Assembly (NCBI GenBank): GCA_021774055.1 | Contig: JAJFJL010000081.1 | Span: forward strand, 1 to 37,871 | Reading direction: 5' to 3' | Length of the DNA stretch: 37,871 nucleotides | DNA from: Nitrosomonas sp. | GTDB taxonomy: Bacteria > Pseudomonadota > Gammaproteobacteria > Burkholderiales > Nitrosomonadaceae | Shown: positions 27,669 to 37,464 of the stretch, piece by piece | How the letters are laid out: the number at the start of each line of letters is the position of its first letter | Position numbering within the stretch: the first letter of the stretch is position 1 | Translations under genes and position numbers: made by a program | Notes under the pieces: generated by a model | Seen by the model: only the letters and a program-made list of their open reading frames with translations | Database searches by the model: none | Told to the model about the DNA's origin: nothing

Positions 27669-29141
27669 TTAGTTTATTTTACTATCCAGGCCATCTTCAG
27701 CAATTTCCGCAGCACGCAATAAAGCTTTAGCTTTATTCTTTGTTTCAATCCATTCACTTTTTGGATCTGAATCAGCAACAATACCTGCTCCTGCTTGCAC
27801 ATGCAGCTGCCCATCTTTAATTACACCGGTACGAATTACAATGGCTATATCCATATCACCATTAAATCCTAAATAACCAACAGCACCAGCGTAAATGCCA
27901 CGCTTAGAAAGTTCCAGCTCATCAATAATTTCCATCGCACGTATCTTAGGTGCTCCACTAACAGTGCCTGCTGGAAAGGTAGCGCGTAATACATCAATAG
28001 CGCTAAGTCCTGGTTTAAGTTTTCCGTCAACATTGGAAACAATATGCATTACATGCGAGTAATTCTCTATCTGCATATTTTCGGTAACTTTAACGCTACC
28101 AGTTTGAGTAACACGCCCAATATCATTACGTCCTAAATCCATTAACATAACATGTTCTGCCCGTTCTTTAGGATCAGCTAATAACTCCTCGGCAAGCTGT
28201 TTATCCTCTTGCACAGTTTTTCCTCTTGGGCGAGTACCAGCAATCGGACGTACGGTTACAGCATCATCTTCAAGTCGGACTAAAATTTCTGGAGAAGCAC
28301 CGACCACATGGAAATCATTAAAATGATAATAAAACATGTAGGGTGATGGATTTAAGCTACGTAGAGCGCGATATAACGCCAACGGCGAGGCGTTATATGG
28401 CTTGCTGGTGCGTTGTGATAGGACAACTTGCATAATGTCGCCATCATGAATATAGCGTTTAGCGCGTTCTACCACAGCAATAAATTCTTCTTCAGTAAAT
28501 TCAGAAACCGCTTTACCTGGTTTTGTTGGCTTTTCAGATGGAATCTCGATAGATTTACGTAACTGCGTCAGTAATTCTTTGATTCTATTGCAGCCAGATT
28601 GATACGCATTTTCAACTTTTGGGTTAGCATAAACAATTAAAAAAAGTTTGCCAGATAAATTATCCATAACCACCAGTTCTTCTGATAGTAATAGCAAGAT
28701 ATCTGGAGTATTTAAGGTATCTGGCCGTGCATGGCCGGACAGCTTGTTTTCTATATAGCGAATAGTGTCATAAGAAAAGTAACCAACTAAGCCACCACAG
28801 AAACGTGGTAATCCAGGATAAGGGGCAGCATTAAATTGTGACAAATAGGATTCTATGAAAGCAAGCGTATCATCAGCCTTAACCGTATTTGATTCAGATG
28901 CATTAATAGTTTGAATATTGTTGTCGCGAACCTCAATTCTGGTTGTTGCTGGTAAGCCAATAAATGAGTAGCGACCAAAACGTTCGCCACCTTGCACTGA
29001 TTCTAATAAGTAGGAATAAGGTTTGTTAGCTAATTTCAGATAAACTGAAAGAGGGGTATCAAGATCTGAAAAGGTTTCAAGCACGATTGGAATACGATTG
29101 TAACCCTGTGCCGCAAATGCATTAAACTCAGCTTCAGTCAT
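27669..29141 (-). CDS. trpE: Anthranilate synthase component I
   Basis: PSPYMFYYHFNDFHVVGASPEILVRLEDDAVTVRPIAGTRPRGKT ... LPAGTVSGAPKIRAMEIIDELE-type motifs; ATG at 29141 likely. Confidence 0.95.
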   Translation of the reverse strand: MTEAEFNAFAAQGYNRIPIVLETFSDLDTPLSVYLKLANKPYSYLLESVQGGERFGRYSFIGLPATTRIEVRDNNIQTINASESNTVKADDTLAFIESYLSQFNAAPYPGLPRFCGGLVGYFSYDTIRYIENKLSGHARPDTLNTPDILLLLSEELVVMDNLSGKLFLIVYANPKVENAYQSGCNRIKELLTQLRKSIEIPSEKPTKPGKAVSEFTEEEFIAVVERAKRYIHDGDIMQVVLSQRTSKPYNASPLALYRALRSLNPSPYMFYYHFNDFHVVGASPEILVRLEDDAVTVRPIAGTRPRGKTVQEDKQLAEELLADPKERAEHVMLMDLGRNDIGRVTQTGSVKVTENMQIENYSHVMHIVSNVDGKLKPGLSAIDVLRATFPAGTVSGAPKIRAMEIIDELELSKRGIYAGAVGYLGFNGDMDIAIVIRTGVIKDGQLHVQAGAGIVADSDPKSEWIETKNKAKALLRAAEIAEDGLDSKIN

Positions 29142-29219
29142 GTTGCCGCCCAAATAAGGTCATGCAAGCAGAAAATATAAAAGATGTGGCTTGATTTTTT
29201 GCTGTTGGAAGACAATTGT

Positions 29220-29942
29220 TCATGACAGTTTTTGAAGTAATTTTGTCGCATCTGCTAGTGATTCAATAATGGCTTCACAATCAAGCTTACGTGCATCTCG
29301 ACCTTCGTTGTAGCCATACGGCACACAAAACACTGGACAACCTGCGGCACGTGCAGCAATCGTGTCATTGGATGAATCGCCAATTAGTAGCGCCTGCTGC
29401 GGTGGTACGCCAAAGTATTGGCAAATGTGTAACAGCGGCATCGGATCAGGCTTTCTTTTTGGCAAACTGTCACCTGATACAACAATTTCAAAATAATCAG
29501 CTAGCTTAGTGGCGCGTAATAACGGCAAAGTAAATATTTCAGATTTGTTGGTTATACAAGCTAGTTTAAAACCAGCTTTACGCAAATTATCCACCCCATC
29601 AATTACGCCAGGATATGGGCGTGTATTAACCGTTAGGTTTTCTGCATAATGCTGTTTGTAAATGGGGATTGCCTTAGCTAGTAACGCTGCATCCGGTTCC
29701 GCATCCATTTCTCCGGTTAAAGAACGTTTAATTAATCGCTGGATTCCTTTTCCTATAAATCCTTGGATGGTTTTTGATGGTAATTCTGGTCGACCTAATT
29801 CATGCAGCATTTTATTTGCGGCAAGAGCAAGGTCATCAGCGGTATCAAGTAAAGTACCGTCAAGGTCAATCATCACTACTTTCACTGGCAATAAAGGACC
29901 ATCTTGATTGCTTAATGTATCAGGGGCAGAGAATTTGTTCAT
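29220..29942 (-). CDS. gph: Phosphoglycolate phosphatase (HAD superfamily)
   Basis: VVMIDLDGTLLDTADDLALAAN ... CITNKSEIFTLPLL ... GDSSNDTIAARAAGCPVFCVPYGYNEG; rpe-gph-trpE context. Confidence 0.93.
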   Translation of the reverse strand: MNKFSAPDTLSNQDGPLLPVKVVMIDLDGTLLDTADDLALAANKMLHELGRPELPSKTIQGFIGKGIQRLIKRSLTGEMDAEPDAALLAKAIPIYKQHYAENLTVNTRPYPGVIDGVDNLRKAGFKLACITNKSEIFTLPLLRATKLADYFEIVVSGDSLPKRKPDPMPLLHICQYFGVPPQQALLIGDSSNDTIAARAAGCPVFCVPYGYNEGRDARKLDCEAIIESLADATKLLQKLS

Positions 29943-29955
29943 ATAGTAAGACGCT

Positions 29956-30633
29956 TTAAGCTTTGGCTAATTCAGCACGTAACGCAGCCAATACAGTATC
30001 GTAATGATTTGGATCACTGTCCTTAGCTGCATTGTATATTGCAGATCCTGCTACGAAAGTATCCGCACCAGCACGTGCTATTTCAGCAATATTATCAACT
30101 TTTACGCCACCATCAATTTCTAGCATGATATCTTTGCCACTGGCATCAATACGTTTACGTGCAGCTTTTAATTTTGTGAGTGCTTCTGGAATAAATGATT
30201 GACCACCAAACCCAGGATTAACTGACATAATTAGAACTAAATCAAGTTTATCAAGAACATGATCTAGGTAATGCAGTGGTGTTGCCGGATTAAAAACCAT
30301 CCCAGCTTGGCAGCCTTGTTCTTTAATTAATCCGATAGTGCGATCAATATGGTTGGATGCTTCTGGGTGAAATGAAATAATGTTAGCACCTGCCTTTGCA
30401 AAATCAGGAATAATTCGATCAACTGGATCAACCATTAAATGAACATCAATAACTGCTTTAGTTAATGGCCGAATAGCTTCACAAATTAATGGACCAATGG
30501 TTAAATTTGGCACATAGTGATTATCCATTACGTCAAAATGGATGATATCTGCACCTGAAGCAATAACATCGGTAATTTCTTCACCTAATTTGGCAAAGTT
30601 TGCGGCAAGAATGCTGGGGGCAATACGATACAT
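29956..30633 (-). CDS. rpe: Ribulose-phosphate 3-epimerase
   Basis: [48 protein letters not shown] ... [15 protein letters not shown] ... [14 protein letters not shown] at 30633 preferred over the track start. Confidence 0.95.
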   Translation of the reverse strand: MYRIAPSILAANFAKLGEEITDVIASGADIIHFDVMDNHYVPNLTIGPLICEAIRPLTKAVIDVHLMVDPVDRIIPDFAKAGANIISFHPEASNHIDRTIGLIKEQGCQAGMVFNPATPLHYLDHVLDKLDLVLIMSVNPGFGGQSFIPEALTKLKAARKRIDASGKDIMLEIDGGVKVDNIAEIARAGADTFVAGSAIYNAAKDSDPNHYDTVLAALRAELAKA

Positions 30634-30821
30634 AGATATTCTCTCTGAAAACAAAGCAATCATTTTACCAAGAATTGAATTGTTTTGTTTGATTAAGAAA
30701 ATGATTGTATTATTTTGTTTTCACGAAACAGTTGTTTGTAATCATCATGTTATCAAATAATGTTATGTTTTGGCCATTTTTTATGGTTGATGTCATACAG
30801 AAAATAGTGTGCAATGCTGGC

Positions 30822-31205
30822 ATGATTGAAACTGAAAAATATGAAATTGAAGTGACTGTTAGTACTACGTACTTACCAGATCATTCTAATATTGAGGAAA
30901 ATCGTTATGTATTTTCTTATACAATTAAAATCTCTAATACCGGAACAATCGCCACACAATTGATCAGTCGTCATTGGATAGTAACCAATGACGACGGTAG
31001 TTCACAGGAGGTAAAAGGGCTTGGCGTAGTGGGTGAGCAGCCTTTGCTTAAACCTGGCGACAGTTTTGAATACACCAGCGGAACAGCTATTTTTTCCCCG
31101 GTGGGGTCAATGAAAGGAAGTTATCAAATGGCGGCTGAAGACGGCCATCATTTTAATGTTCCGATTCCTGAGTTTTTCTTAAGTGTGCCAAGAGTGCTAC
31201 ATTAA
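30822..31205 (+). CDS. apaG: ApaG domain protein
   Basis: MIETEKYEIEVTVSTTYLPDHSNIEENRYVFSYTIKISNTGTIATQLISRHWIVTNDDGSSQEVKGLGVVGEQPLLKPGDSFEYTSGT; internal ATG at 30822 preferred. Confidence 0.93.
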   Translation: MIETEKYEIEVTVSTTYLPDHSNIEENRYVFSYTIKISNTGTIATQLISRHWIVTNDDGSSQEVKGLGVVGEQPLLKPGDSFEYTSGTAIFSPVGSMKGSYQMAAEDGHHFNVPIPEFFLSVPRVLH

Positions 31206-31224
31206 TTATTTTGCTTCTACTATT

Positions 31225-31944
31225 ATGATTAACCAGACAACCCCAGGCGCGCTTTACCTTATTCCTAGCCCGTTGGGCGATAATGATATTTCTTGGATTA
31301 TTCCTGCTGCTGTTTTAAAACATGTTGCTGATCTTGATCACTACATTGTAGAGCACCCTAAAACAGCTCGTAAATTTCTAAAAAAAGTAGGATGCAGTAG
31401 ACCAATACAAGAAATTAAAATGCAGGTATTGGATGAGCACACAGCATCTTGTGATCTTTTACCATTACTTGGGCCAATACTGGCTGGTCATGATGTTGGC
31501 TTGCTATCAGAAGCAGGTTGTCCAGCTGTAGCTGATCCTGGATCAGAATTAATCCGCCTGGCACATCAAAAAAATATTAAAGTTGTTCCTTTAGTTGGCC
31601 CTTCATCTATTTTATTAGCATTAATGGCATCTGGACTAAACGGCCAACGTTTTACATTTCATGGGTATCTGCCAATAGAAAACGATAGTCGTATCAGTAA
31701 AATTATAGAACTGGAAAAGCTATCGCAAACCAACGATCAAACGCAAATATTTATTGAAACACCTTATCGTAATCAAAAATTACTAGATTTATTGGTAAAA
31801 ACTTGCCGGAATAATACTTATTTATGTGTCGCTAGTGATATAACCCTTGACCATGCGTTTATTGCGACTAAAACGGTAAAAGAATGGAAAAAAACTTTAC
31901 CTGACATTAATAAAAGACCTGCGATATTTTTATTGTACGGGTGA
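31225..31944 (+). CDS. SAM-dependent methyltransferase of the tetrapyrrole methylase/RsmI-like family
   Basis: GALYLIPSPLGDNDISWIIPAAVLKHVADLDHYIVEHPKTARKFL ... VGLLSEAGCPAVADPGSELIRLAHQKNIKVVPLVGPSSILLALMASGLNGQRFTFHGYLP. Confidence 0.88.
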   Translation: MINQTTPGALYLIPSPLGDNDISWIIPAAVLKHVADLDHYIVEHPKTARKFLKKVGCSRPIQEIKMQVLDEHTASCDLLPLLGPILAGHDVGLLSEAGCPAVADPGSELIRLAHQKNIKVVPLVGPSSILLALMASGLNGQRFTFHGYLPIENDSRISKIIELEKLSQTNDQTQIFIETPYRNQKLLDLLVKTCRNNTYLCVASDITLDHAFIATKTVKEWKKTLPDINKRPAIFLLYG

Positions 31945-32018
31945 AATTTAGTTTAAATCGGCATAGCGTAACCTATTCGTAACAAAAAATTCTGGGTTAC
32001 GCGCCGCCAACTTAACTT

Positions 32019-32408
32019 CTAGGTTGTTTTTTTCTGAATAAACTCAATTTTATAACTATCAGGGTCTTCAACAAATGCAATGACTGTTGTGCCATGTTTC
32101 TTTGGTCCAGCCTCACGTACTACGTTACCACCAAGTTTTTTTGTTTCTTCACAAGCACGATAAGCATCATCTACTTCAATCGCAATATGACCAAATCCTG
32201 CCCCCAAGTCATATTCTGGCGTATCCCAGTTATGTGTTAACTCTAAAACAGTGCCATTAGCTTCATCTTGGTAACCAACAAATGCTAATGTAAACTTTCC
32301 ATCAGGATAGTCTTTCTGACGTAACAACCGCATACCTAGTACACCAGTATAAAAACTAAGTGATTTGTCTAGGTTGCCAACGCGCAGCATCGTATGCAGA
32401 ATACGCAT
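32019..32408 (-). CDS. gloA: Lactoylglutathione lyase (glyoxalase I)
   Basis: [46 protein letters not shown]...LELTHNW...[11 protein letters not shown]. Confidence 0.95.
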   Translation of the reverse strand: MRILHTMLRVGNLDKSLSFYTGVLGMRLLRQKDYPDGKFTLAFVGYQDEANGTVLELTHNWDTPEYDLGAGFGHIAIEVDDAYRACEETKKLGGNVVREAGPKKHGTTVIAFVEDPDSYKIEFIQKKTT

Positions 32409-32596
32409 TATATTTTTACCATTTCAAAATCATCTTTGCGTGCGCCACATTCTGGGCATGTCCAATTCATTGGCACATCATCCCAGCGTGTTCCAGCAGG
32501 GATGCCTTCATCAGGAGCCCCCTCTGCTTCGTCATAGACAAAACCACAAATTAGGCATATGTAACGATGGTAGACCTGATTCTCTTCAGTAGACAT
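32408..32596 (-). CDS. Rubredoxin
   Basis: [49 protein letters not shown]: two CxxCG motifs. Confidence 0.96.
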   Translation of the reverse strand: MSTEENQVYHRYICLICGFVYDEAEGAPDEGIPAGTRWDDVPMNWTCPECGARKDDFEMVKI

Positions 32597-32625
32597 AATA
32601 GATAGGAATTTCCTTTTAGGTTAGA

Positions 32626-33519
32626 ATGAAAGCTGGTATTTTACGGTATTTATATATGATACAGCCACCCCCAATTGTACTTTCATTCGCAGCTAACGAC
32701 CCTAGTGGTGGTGCAGGCATTCAAGCTGACATCCTCACTCTTGCCAGTTTAGGATGTCATCCCTTGTCAGTAATGACCGCTATCACTGTACAGGATACAG
32801 CAGGTGTTGAAGATATTGTGGCACTTGATCCAGAATTAGTTGCTGACCAAGCCCGTGCTGTGCTTGAAGATATGCCTGTTGATGCATTTAAAATTGGCCT
32901 ATTAGGAAGCGTTGAAATCATTGCCGCGATTGCGGAAGTTATTTCTGACTACCCTGATATTCCAGTAGTGCTAGACCCCGTGCTGGCATCAGGTCGTGGC
33001 GATGAACTTGCTAATGAAGATATGGTGCAAGCAATACAAGAATTGTTACTACCACAGGTTACGATTCTTACACCAAATAGCTTAGAGGCACGAAAACTTG
33101 CACAAGAAGATGACGATGACGAGCAAGAACTTAGTCTAGATCAGTGTGCTGACAAGCTATTACAAATGGGTTGTGAATATGTCTTGATTACCGGTACCCA
33201 CGAGAATACGTCCCGAATTACAAATACCTTGTATAACATTGATGGTATTTTACGTGCAGATGAATGGCCTAGATTACCAGCCTCTTATCATGGCTCAGGT
33301 TGCACCCTAGCCGCAGCAATTGCTGCACATATCACTAGCGGTTTACCAATCTATAGCAGCGTTTATGAAGCGCAGGATTTTACCTGGCAGACATTAAAGG
33401 CAGGTTTCCGTCCAGGCATGGGTCAGTATTTGCCGGATCGTTTCTTTTGGGCGAATGATAGCGACGATAACAAAACAACAGATAAACAAACTACTCGCAA
33501 AAATGTATCAAAAGATTAG
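32626..33519 (+). CDS. thiD: Hydroxymethylpyrimidine/phosphomethylpyrimidine kinase
   Basis: LSFAANDPSGGAGIQADILTLASLGCHPLSVMTAITVQDT ... VVLDPVLASGRGDEL ... YHGSGCTLAAAIAAHI. The ATG in MIQPPPIVLSF is a possible downstream start. Confidence 0.95.
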   Translation: MKAGILRYLYMIQPPPIVLSFAANDPSGGAGIQADILTLASLGCHPLSVMTAITVQDTAGVEDIVALDPELVADQARAVLEDMPVDAFKIGLLGSVEIIAAIAEVISDYPDIPVVLDPVLASGRGDELANEDMVQAIQELLLPQVTILTPNSLEARKLAQEDDDDEQELSLDQCADKLLQMGCEYVLITGTHENTSRITNTLYNIDGILRADEWPRLPASYHGSGCTLAAAIAAHITSGLPIYSSVYEAQDFTWQTLKAGFRPGMGQYLPDRFFWANDSDDNKTTDKQTTRKNVSKD

Positions 33520-34138
33520 AGGCCTGTATGCAATTACACCAGATACCATGGACACTGGCCATCTTCTAGCCATAACACAACAAGCACTGCTAGGCGGAGC
33601 GCAACTTATTCAGTATCGAAATAAAACCGCAAATAATAAATTACGCCTAGAACAAGCTCAGGCTTTACGGTCTCTTTGCTGGCAATACAGCGCGCTGTTT
33701 ATTATTAACGATCACCTTGAAATCGCCTTAGCAGTTGATGCCGATGGTATCCACCTGGGTGTATATGATATTTCCGTAACAACTGCTCGAAAAATCTTAG
33801 GATTTAAAAAAATTATTGGTGTTTCGTGCTACAACCGACTTGAATCTGCCTTGGTTGCAGAAATGCAACAAGCCGATTATGTTGCTTTTGGTGCATTTTT
33901 TGCATCGGTTACAAAACCAAAGACAGTTATTGCTTCAATAGATTTATTATGTATAGCGAAACAAAAACTTTCAATACCTATTGTGGCAATCGGAGGCATA
34001 ACATGTACTAATGCAACTACTTTAGTTCATCATGGTTGTAATGCTGTAGCGGTTAGCAACGCTTTGTTCGCTACCAAGAATATCCAATCAACAGCAAAAG
34101 CATTCTCAATATTGTTTTGCAAAAATGAAAATTTATAA
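33503..34138 (+). CDS. thiE: Thiamine phosphate synthase
   Basis: MYQKIRGLYAITPDTMDTGHLLAITQQALLGGAQLIQYRNKTA ... IINDHLEIALAVDADGIHLG ... IVAIGGIT; start at 33503 overlaps the end of thiD. Confidence 0.93.
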   Translation: MYQKIRGLYAITPDTMDTGHLLAITQQALLGGAQLIQYRNKTANNKLRLEQAQALRSLCWQYSALFIINDHLEIALAVDADGIHLGVYDISVTTARKILGFKKIIGVSCYNRLESALVAEMQQADYVAFGAFFASVTKPKTVIASIDLLCIAKQKLSIPIVAIGGITCTNATTLVHHGCNAVAVSNALFATKNIQSTAKAFSILFCKNENL

Positions 34139-34151
34139 AAAAAATTAAATA

Positions 34152-34488
34152 ATGACATTAGCAAAAGAAGATTTGATAGAGATTCAGGAATTAATCAGTG
34201 AAGCTATATAAACAGTCAGGTACAGCGAATGTAAATGTACATTATGAGCTAGAAATAAGAGAAAGAATCGTACGTGTTGAAGAAGAATTAAAACATCAAC
34301 AAAAATTAATAATTGAGGGGTTTAATCGGTTAGATAAACGCTTTGAACAAATAATGTTCGAAATGAACAAACGTTTTGAGCAACAGCGTAATGATATTCA
34401 CCAAGAAATAAAACCATTAATGCGCTGAGGATTTGGTGCCTTATTGGCAATTGGCTGTTTAATTATTATGGTTTTGCACTTACCTTAA
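34152..34488 (+). pseudogene. Decayed small coiled-coil plus transmembrane protein gene
   Basis: MTLAKEDLIEIQELISEAI* (34152..), then after a frame change ...RERIVRVEEELKHQQKLIIEGFNRLDKRFEQIMFEMNKRFEQQ...PLMR, then in-frame TGA (34426-34428), then GFGALLAIGCLIIMVLHLP*. Confidence 0.6.
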
Positions 34489-34761
34489 CCATTAGATAAC
34501 ATGTAACAAGTTCAGGTTATCTAAAACTATTGTACCGTTACAAAATTAAAATTAAGTACATGTCTGGTTTTCCAAGTTATTTACCATGTACAAATTGCAT
34601 AACCTGTTGGCATGGCCATCAAGCGGCTACAGAACCTTCCTTAACAGATTAGCAATCTTTCTTCAGCCACTAACTGTAAATTACTCTTAAGTTTGCTGCT
34701 TGTATTACCGATAAAATGTACGACCTAGGTAAGAAACATATTGTCATTTTAGGAGACCATT

Positions 34762-35337
34762 GTGGATATTCCAGCATTTAGTCAGTCTGTACGATCTTTA
34801 GCTCAGGCTGATAACAAACAAGAAAACGGTCCGATTGGGGCTCAAGTGTCTGAACTAGCACACGCAAAAAATACAGAAAGAAAGCAGCTTAATGCAGACA
34901 TAGTAGAATCAACAATAAAAGTTAACTCTGGCAATGAATCATTATCTTTAGTGTTAAAAACAGCATTAGAAGGGATTAATGAGGCGTTAAGAGGAACGTT
35001 AGGTGATAATGCAATCCAAACAGCTGTTGATTCTGGTGTAGATGTTAGTCCTGAAGCAACAGCTGAGCGTATTGTTTCAATAAGCACGGGATTATTTGAC
35101 TCATTCCAAGAGCAACATCCAGAACTATCGCAAGATGAAGCTTTAACTGCTTTTGTAGATATTGTTAAAAGTGGTATTGACACTGGTTTTTCTGAAGCAC
35201 GTGATGTTTTAACAAGTTTAAATGCTTTAGGAAATGGCGATGTTGCCGGAAATATTGATGAAACCTATACTTTGGTACAAGAAAAGTTGCAATCTTTCGT
35301 GGAAAGCTTTAATAATCAAGAAACAGACCAGCAATAA
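34762..35337 (+). CDS. DUF5610-like hypothetical protein
   Basis: GTG start with AGGAGA RBS; LVLKTALEGINEALRGTLGDNAIQTAVDSGVDVSPEATAERIVSISTGLFDSFQEQHPELSQDEAL resembles DUF5610. Confidence 0.6.
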   Translation: MDIPAFSQSVRSLAQADNKQENGPIGAQVSELAHAKNTERKQLNADIVESTIKVNSGNESLSLVLKTALEGINEALRGTLGDNAIQTAVDSGVDVSPEATAERIVSISTGLFDSFQEQHPELSQDEALTAFVDIVKSGIDTGFSEARDVLTSLNALGNGDVAGNIDETYTLVQEKLQSFVESFNNQETDQQ

Positions 35338-35413
35338 TTAATTTGTGAGACAAGGAAAAACAAAAGCCACCCTTTATAAGGTTAGTCATAAATAATAGTA
35401 TTAATTTAAATAC

Positions 35414-35722
35414 TTATTCTTCAAGATAGGGGTCTGTTTTTCCTGGCTCTCCATTTGGCCAAGCACTAAAAGGAAACGGGCGCCGTTCGCTATTAAATGT
35501 AAGAAAAATAACTATTTGATACAGGTAGGTGCTTATATTTTGACCAAATTTAAGTAATGGTTCATTCGCTTTACCAGCCAACAATATAGTCATCATCTGA
35601 AATAACATCACTAGAATAATAAGAAGTTTTGAAAAGCTATAAATAACAATAAAAAACAACATATAAAGACTGCGCTGCCAAGTTTCTTTTCTTTTTAATC
35701 TTTGCTTAAAATCTTCTTCCAT
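35414..35722 (-). CDS. DUF4389-like small membrane protein
   Basis: KRKETWQRSLYMLFFIVIYSFSKLLIILVMLFQMMTILLAGKANEPLLKFGQNISTYLYQIVIFLTFNSERRPFPFSAWP. Confidence 0.75.
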   Translation of the reverse strand: MEEDFKQRLKRKETWQRSLYMLFFIVIYSFSKLLIILVMLFQMMTILLAGKANEPLLKFGQNISTYLYQIVIFLTFNSERRPFPFSAWPNGEPGKTDPYLEE

Positions 35723-35747
35723 ACTACGCTCCTATCAATATAGCTAA

Positions 35748-36260
35748 TTATAATCGAATTGATTTCCAGTAGTTAGCTCGCCAATACACATTATCTAATT
35801 TGGAGATCATTACCCCACGGCTAGCAGATGCATGTAAAAATTTATTATTCTCTAAATAAATACCTACATGCCGAGTTACTGATCCAGTCTTAAAAAATAC
35901 TAAATCGCCTGCTGTTAATTCGTTTTTAGCTATGTCTCTACCTAGCTTGGCTTGCAATCTTGTTGTTCGGGGTAGCTTGACACCTAGTTTTGATTTATAA
36001 GTTAGATGAACAAATCCTGAACAATCAACTCCCTGTTTACTTAACCCGCCAAGCTTATAGCGAACATCTTGCCATTCATAAAACTGACTGTATAGCTTAT
36101 GTTTAGTAGTTTTTATTGGAGCAGTTATTTCATTATTAATTGTTGGTATCTGGATTAGATTGTCTATTTTCTTTTCTTGCAACGGTGGTGAACTACATCC
36201 TACTAATAGGATGATGCAAAGAAATAACATCCAATTTGCCAGCAGATTATTTATTATCAT
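35748..36260 (-). CDS. NlpC/P60 family peptidoglycan endopeptidase lipoprotein
   Basis: Lipobox LLVGCSS; YKLGGLSKQGVDCSGFVHLTYKSKLGVKLPRTTRLQ ... GDLVFFKTGSVTRHVGIYLENNKFLHAS. Confidence 0.93.
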   Translation of the reverse strand: MIINNLLANWMLFLCIILLVGCSSPPLQEKKIDNLIQIPTINNEITAPIKTTKHKLYSQFYEWQDVRYKLGGLSKQGVDCSGFVHLTYKSKLGVKLPRTTRLQAKLGRDIAKNELTAGDLVFFKTGSVTRHVGIYLENNKFLHASASRGVMISKLDNVYWRANYWKSIRL

Positions 36261-36283
36261 TCAAAGTTCCCCTAAATTAAAAG

Positions 36284-36979
36284 GTGCATGCACAAATGTT
36301 TTATTTGATATTTATTATTTTTATTGTTGTTCTTATTCTAGGCCCATCTTACTGGGTGAAGCATACCTTGGAAAAATATAGTTATCCAGAGAATCGTTAT
36401 CCTGGAACTGGTGCAGAGTTGGCACGAATATTACTTGATTGGGCAAACTTGCAACAAGTTAAAGTTGAAAGTACTGAGTTAGGTGATCATTATGATCCAA
36501 TCGCTAAAATAGTACGCTTAACTCCTGATAAATTCAATGGTAAATCATTGACCGCAATTACTGTTGCCGCACATGAAGTTGGACATGCAATTCAAGATAG
36601 AGACGGTTATTTACCACTACGATTACGTACACGGCTAGTTCAACTAGCAGCTCCAGCAGAGAAAATAGGCGCAGCAATTTTAATGATTGCTCCATTGGCA
36701 ATGGTGGTTACACGCGCACCGATAACTGGCGCGTTATTTCTTGCTGGTGGTTTATTAACACTTGGTGCAGCAACCTTAGTACATTTAGTTACATTGCCAA
36801 TGGAAATGCATGCTAGTTTCTCACGTGCCTTACCCATGCTTGAAAAAGGTGGGTATTTAAAATCAGGAGATGAACCACATGCACGTAGAATATTACGAGC
36901 CGCCGCTTTAACTTATGTTTCCGCTTCACTTATGACCTTACTTAATATTGGTCGATGGTGGGCTATTTTACGTAGATAG
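36284..36979 (+). CDS. Zinc metallopeptidase, YugP-type membrane protease
   Basis: YPGTGAELARILLD ... LTAITVAAHEVGHAIQDRDGYLPLRLRTRLV: HExGH zinc motif plus TM segments. Confidence 0.88.
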   Translation: MHAQMFYLIFIIFIVVLILGPSYWVKHTLEKYSYPENRYPGTGAELARILLDWANLQQVKVESTELGDHYDPIAKIVRLTPDKFNGKSLTAITVAAHEVGHAIQDRDGYLPLRLRTRLVQLAAPAEKIGAAILMIAPLAMVVTRAPITGALFLAGGLLTLGAATLVHLVTLPMEMHASFSRALPMLEKGGYLKSGDEPHARRILRAAALTYVSASLMTLLNIGRWWAILRR

Positions 36980-37020
36980 TAAAAAATTACGCCCCTGTCA
37001 TACAAATAGTAGTAAGCATT

Positions 37021-37185
37021 ATATACTTCGCGTGGTCATAGTTTCGGATTTTATAGTGTGATAATTTTTGTCAAGAACAAGGCGCTGAAACAAGCGCATA
37101 GCTAGCTATGTAATTGTTTCAGTAACGCTGATATTGGCAAAAATGACCTACTAGAAAACCTAAACTATGGCAGTGCGAAGTATAT
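37021..37185. repeat. Foldback repeat family D (165 bp)
   Basis: atatacttcgc ... gcgaagtatat perfect termini; core aaggcgctgaaacaagcgcatagctagctatgtaattgtttcagtaacgc. Confidence 0.85.
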
Positions 37186-37389
37186 CTACAGCTAATTAGC
37201 GTGTTATTGAGCAAATTTTGCTGAGGTCAATCTACTCACCTTACAAGATATATTTGATCTGGCGCTCATAGTTTTACTTGTCACTGTCACTGGCTTAAAA
37301 CAAATTACCAAATTATTCGAACCTATTAACTCTATATTCAAGCTATAGCTTTAAAAATACCAGCTATCCGTGTGCAGATTATACAGCTA

Positions 37390-37424
37390 AAAAAATACCC
37401 CGCTATAAAATCTATACCGGGGTA
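37390..37424 (-). terminator. Rho-independent terminator on the minus strand
   Basis: Minus strand TACCCCGGTATAGATTTTATAGCGGGGTATTTTTTTAGC: 7-bp GC-rich stem followed by a T tract. Confidence 0.7.
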
Positions 37425-37464
37425 CAAGGTTTCGTTACGAACTATGATACTTAATTAATCTATC

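Noticed and set aside
31950-32018. gcgtaaccta/tgggttacgc dyad between the methyltransferase and gloA as a new repeat family
   Set aside because: Only one short copy is seen. It more likely reflects a convergent terminator or a relic of a common intergenic repeat.
34426-34428. TGA recoded as Trp or selenocysteine
   Set aside because: The gene also carries a frameshift and early stop, and other genes in the window use TGA as a stop. Pseudogene decay is simpler.
34540-34650. c-di-GMP (GEMM) riboswitch upstream of the DUF5610-like gene
   Set aside because: Some fragments look superficially similar, but the conserved GEMM core and tetraloop receptor could not be matched by eye.
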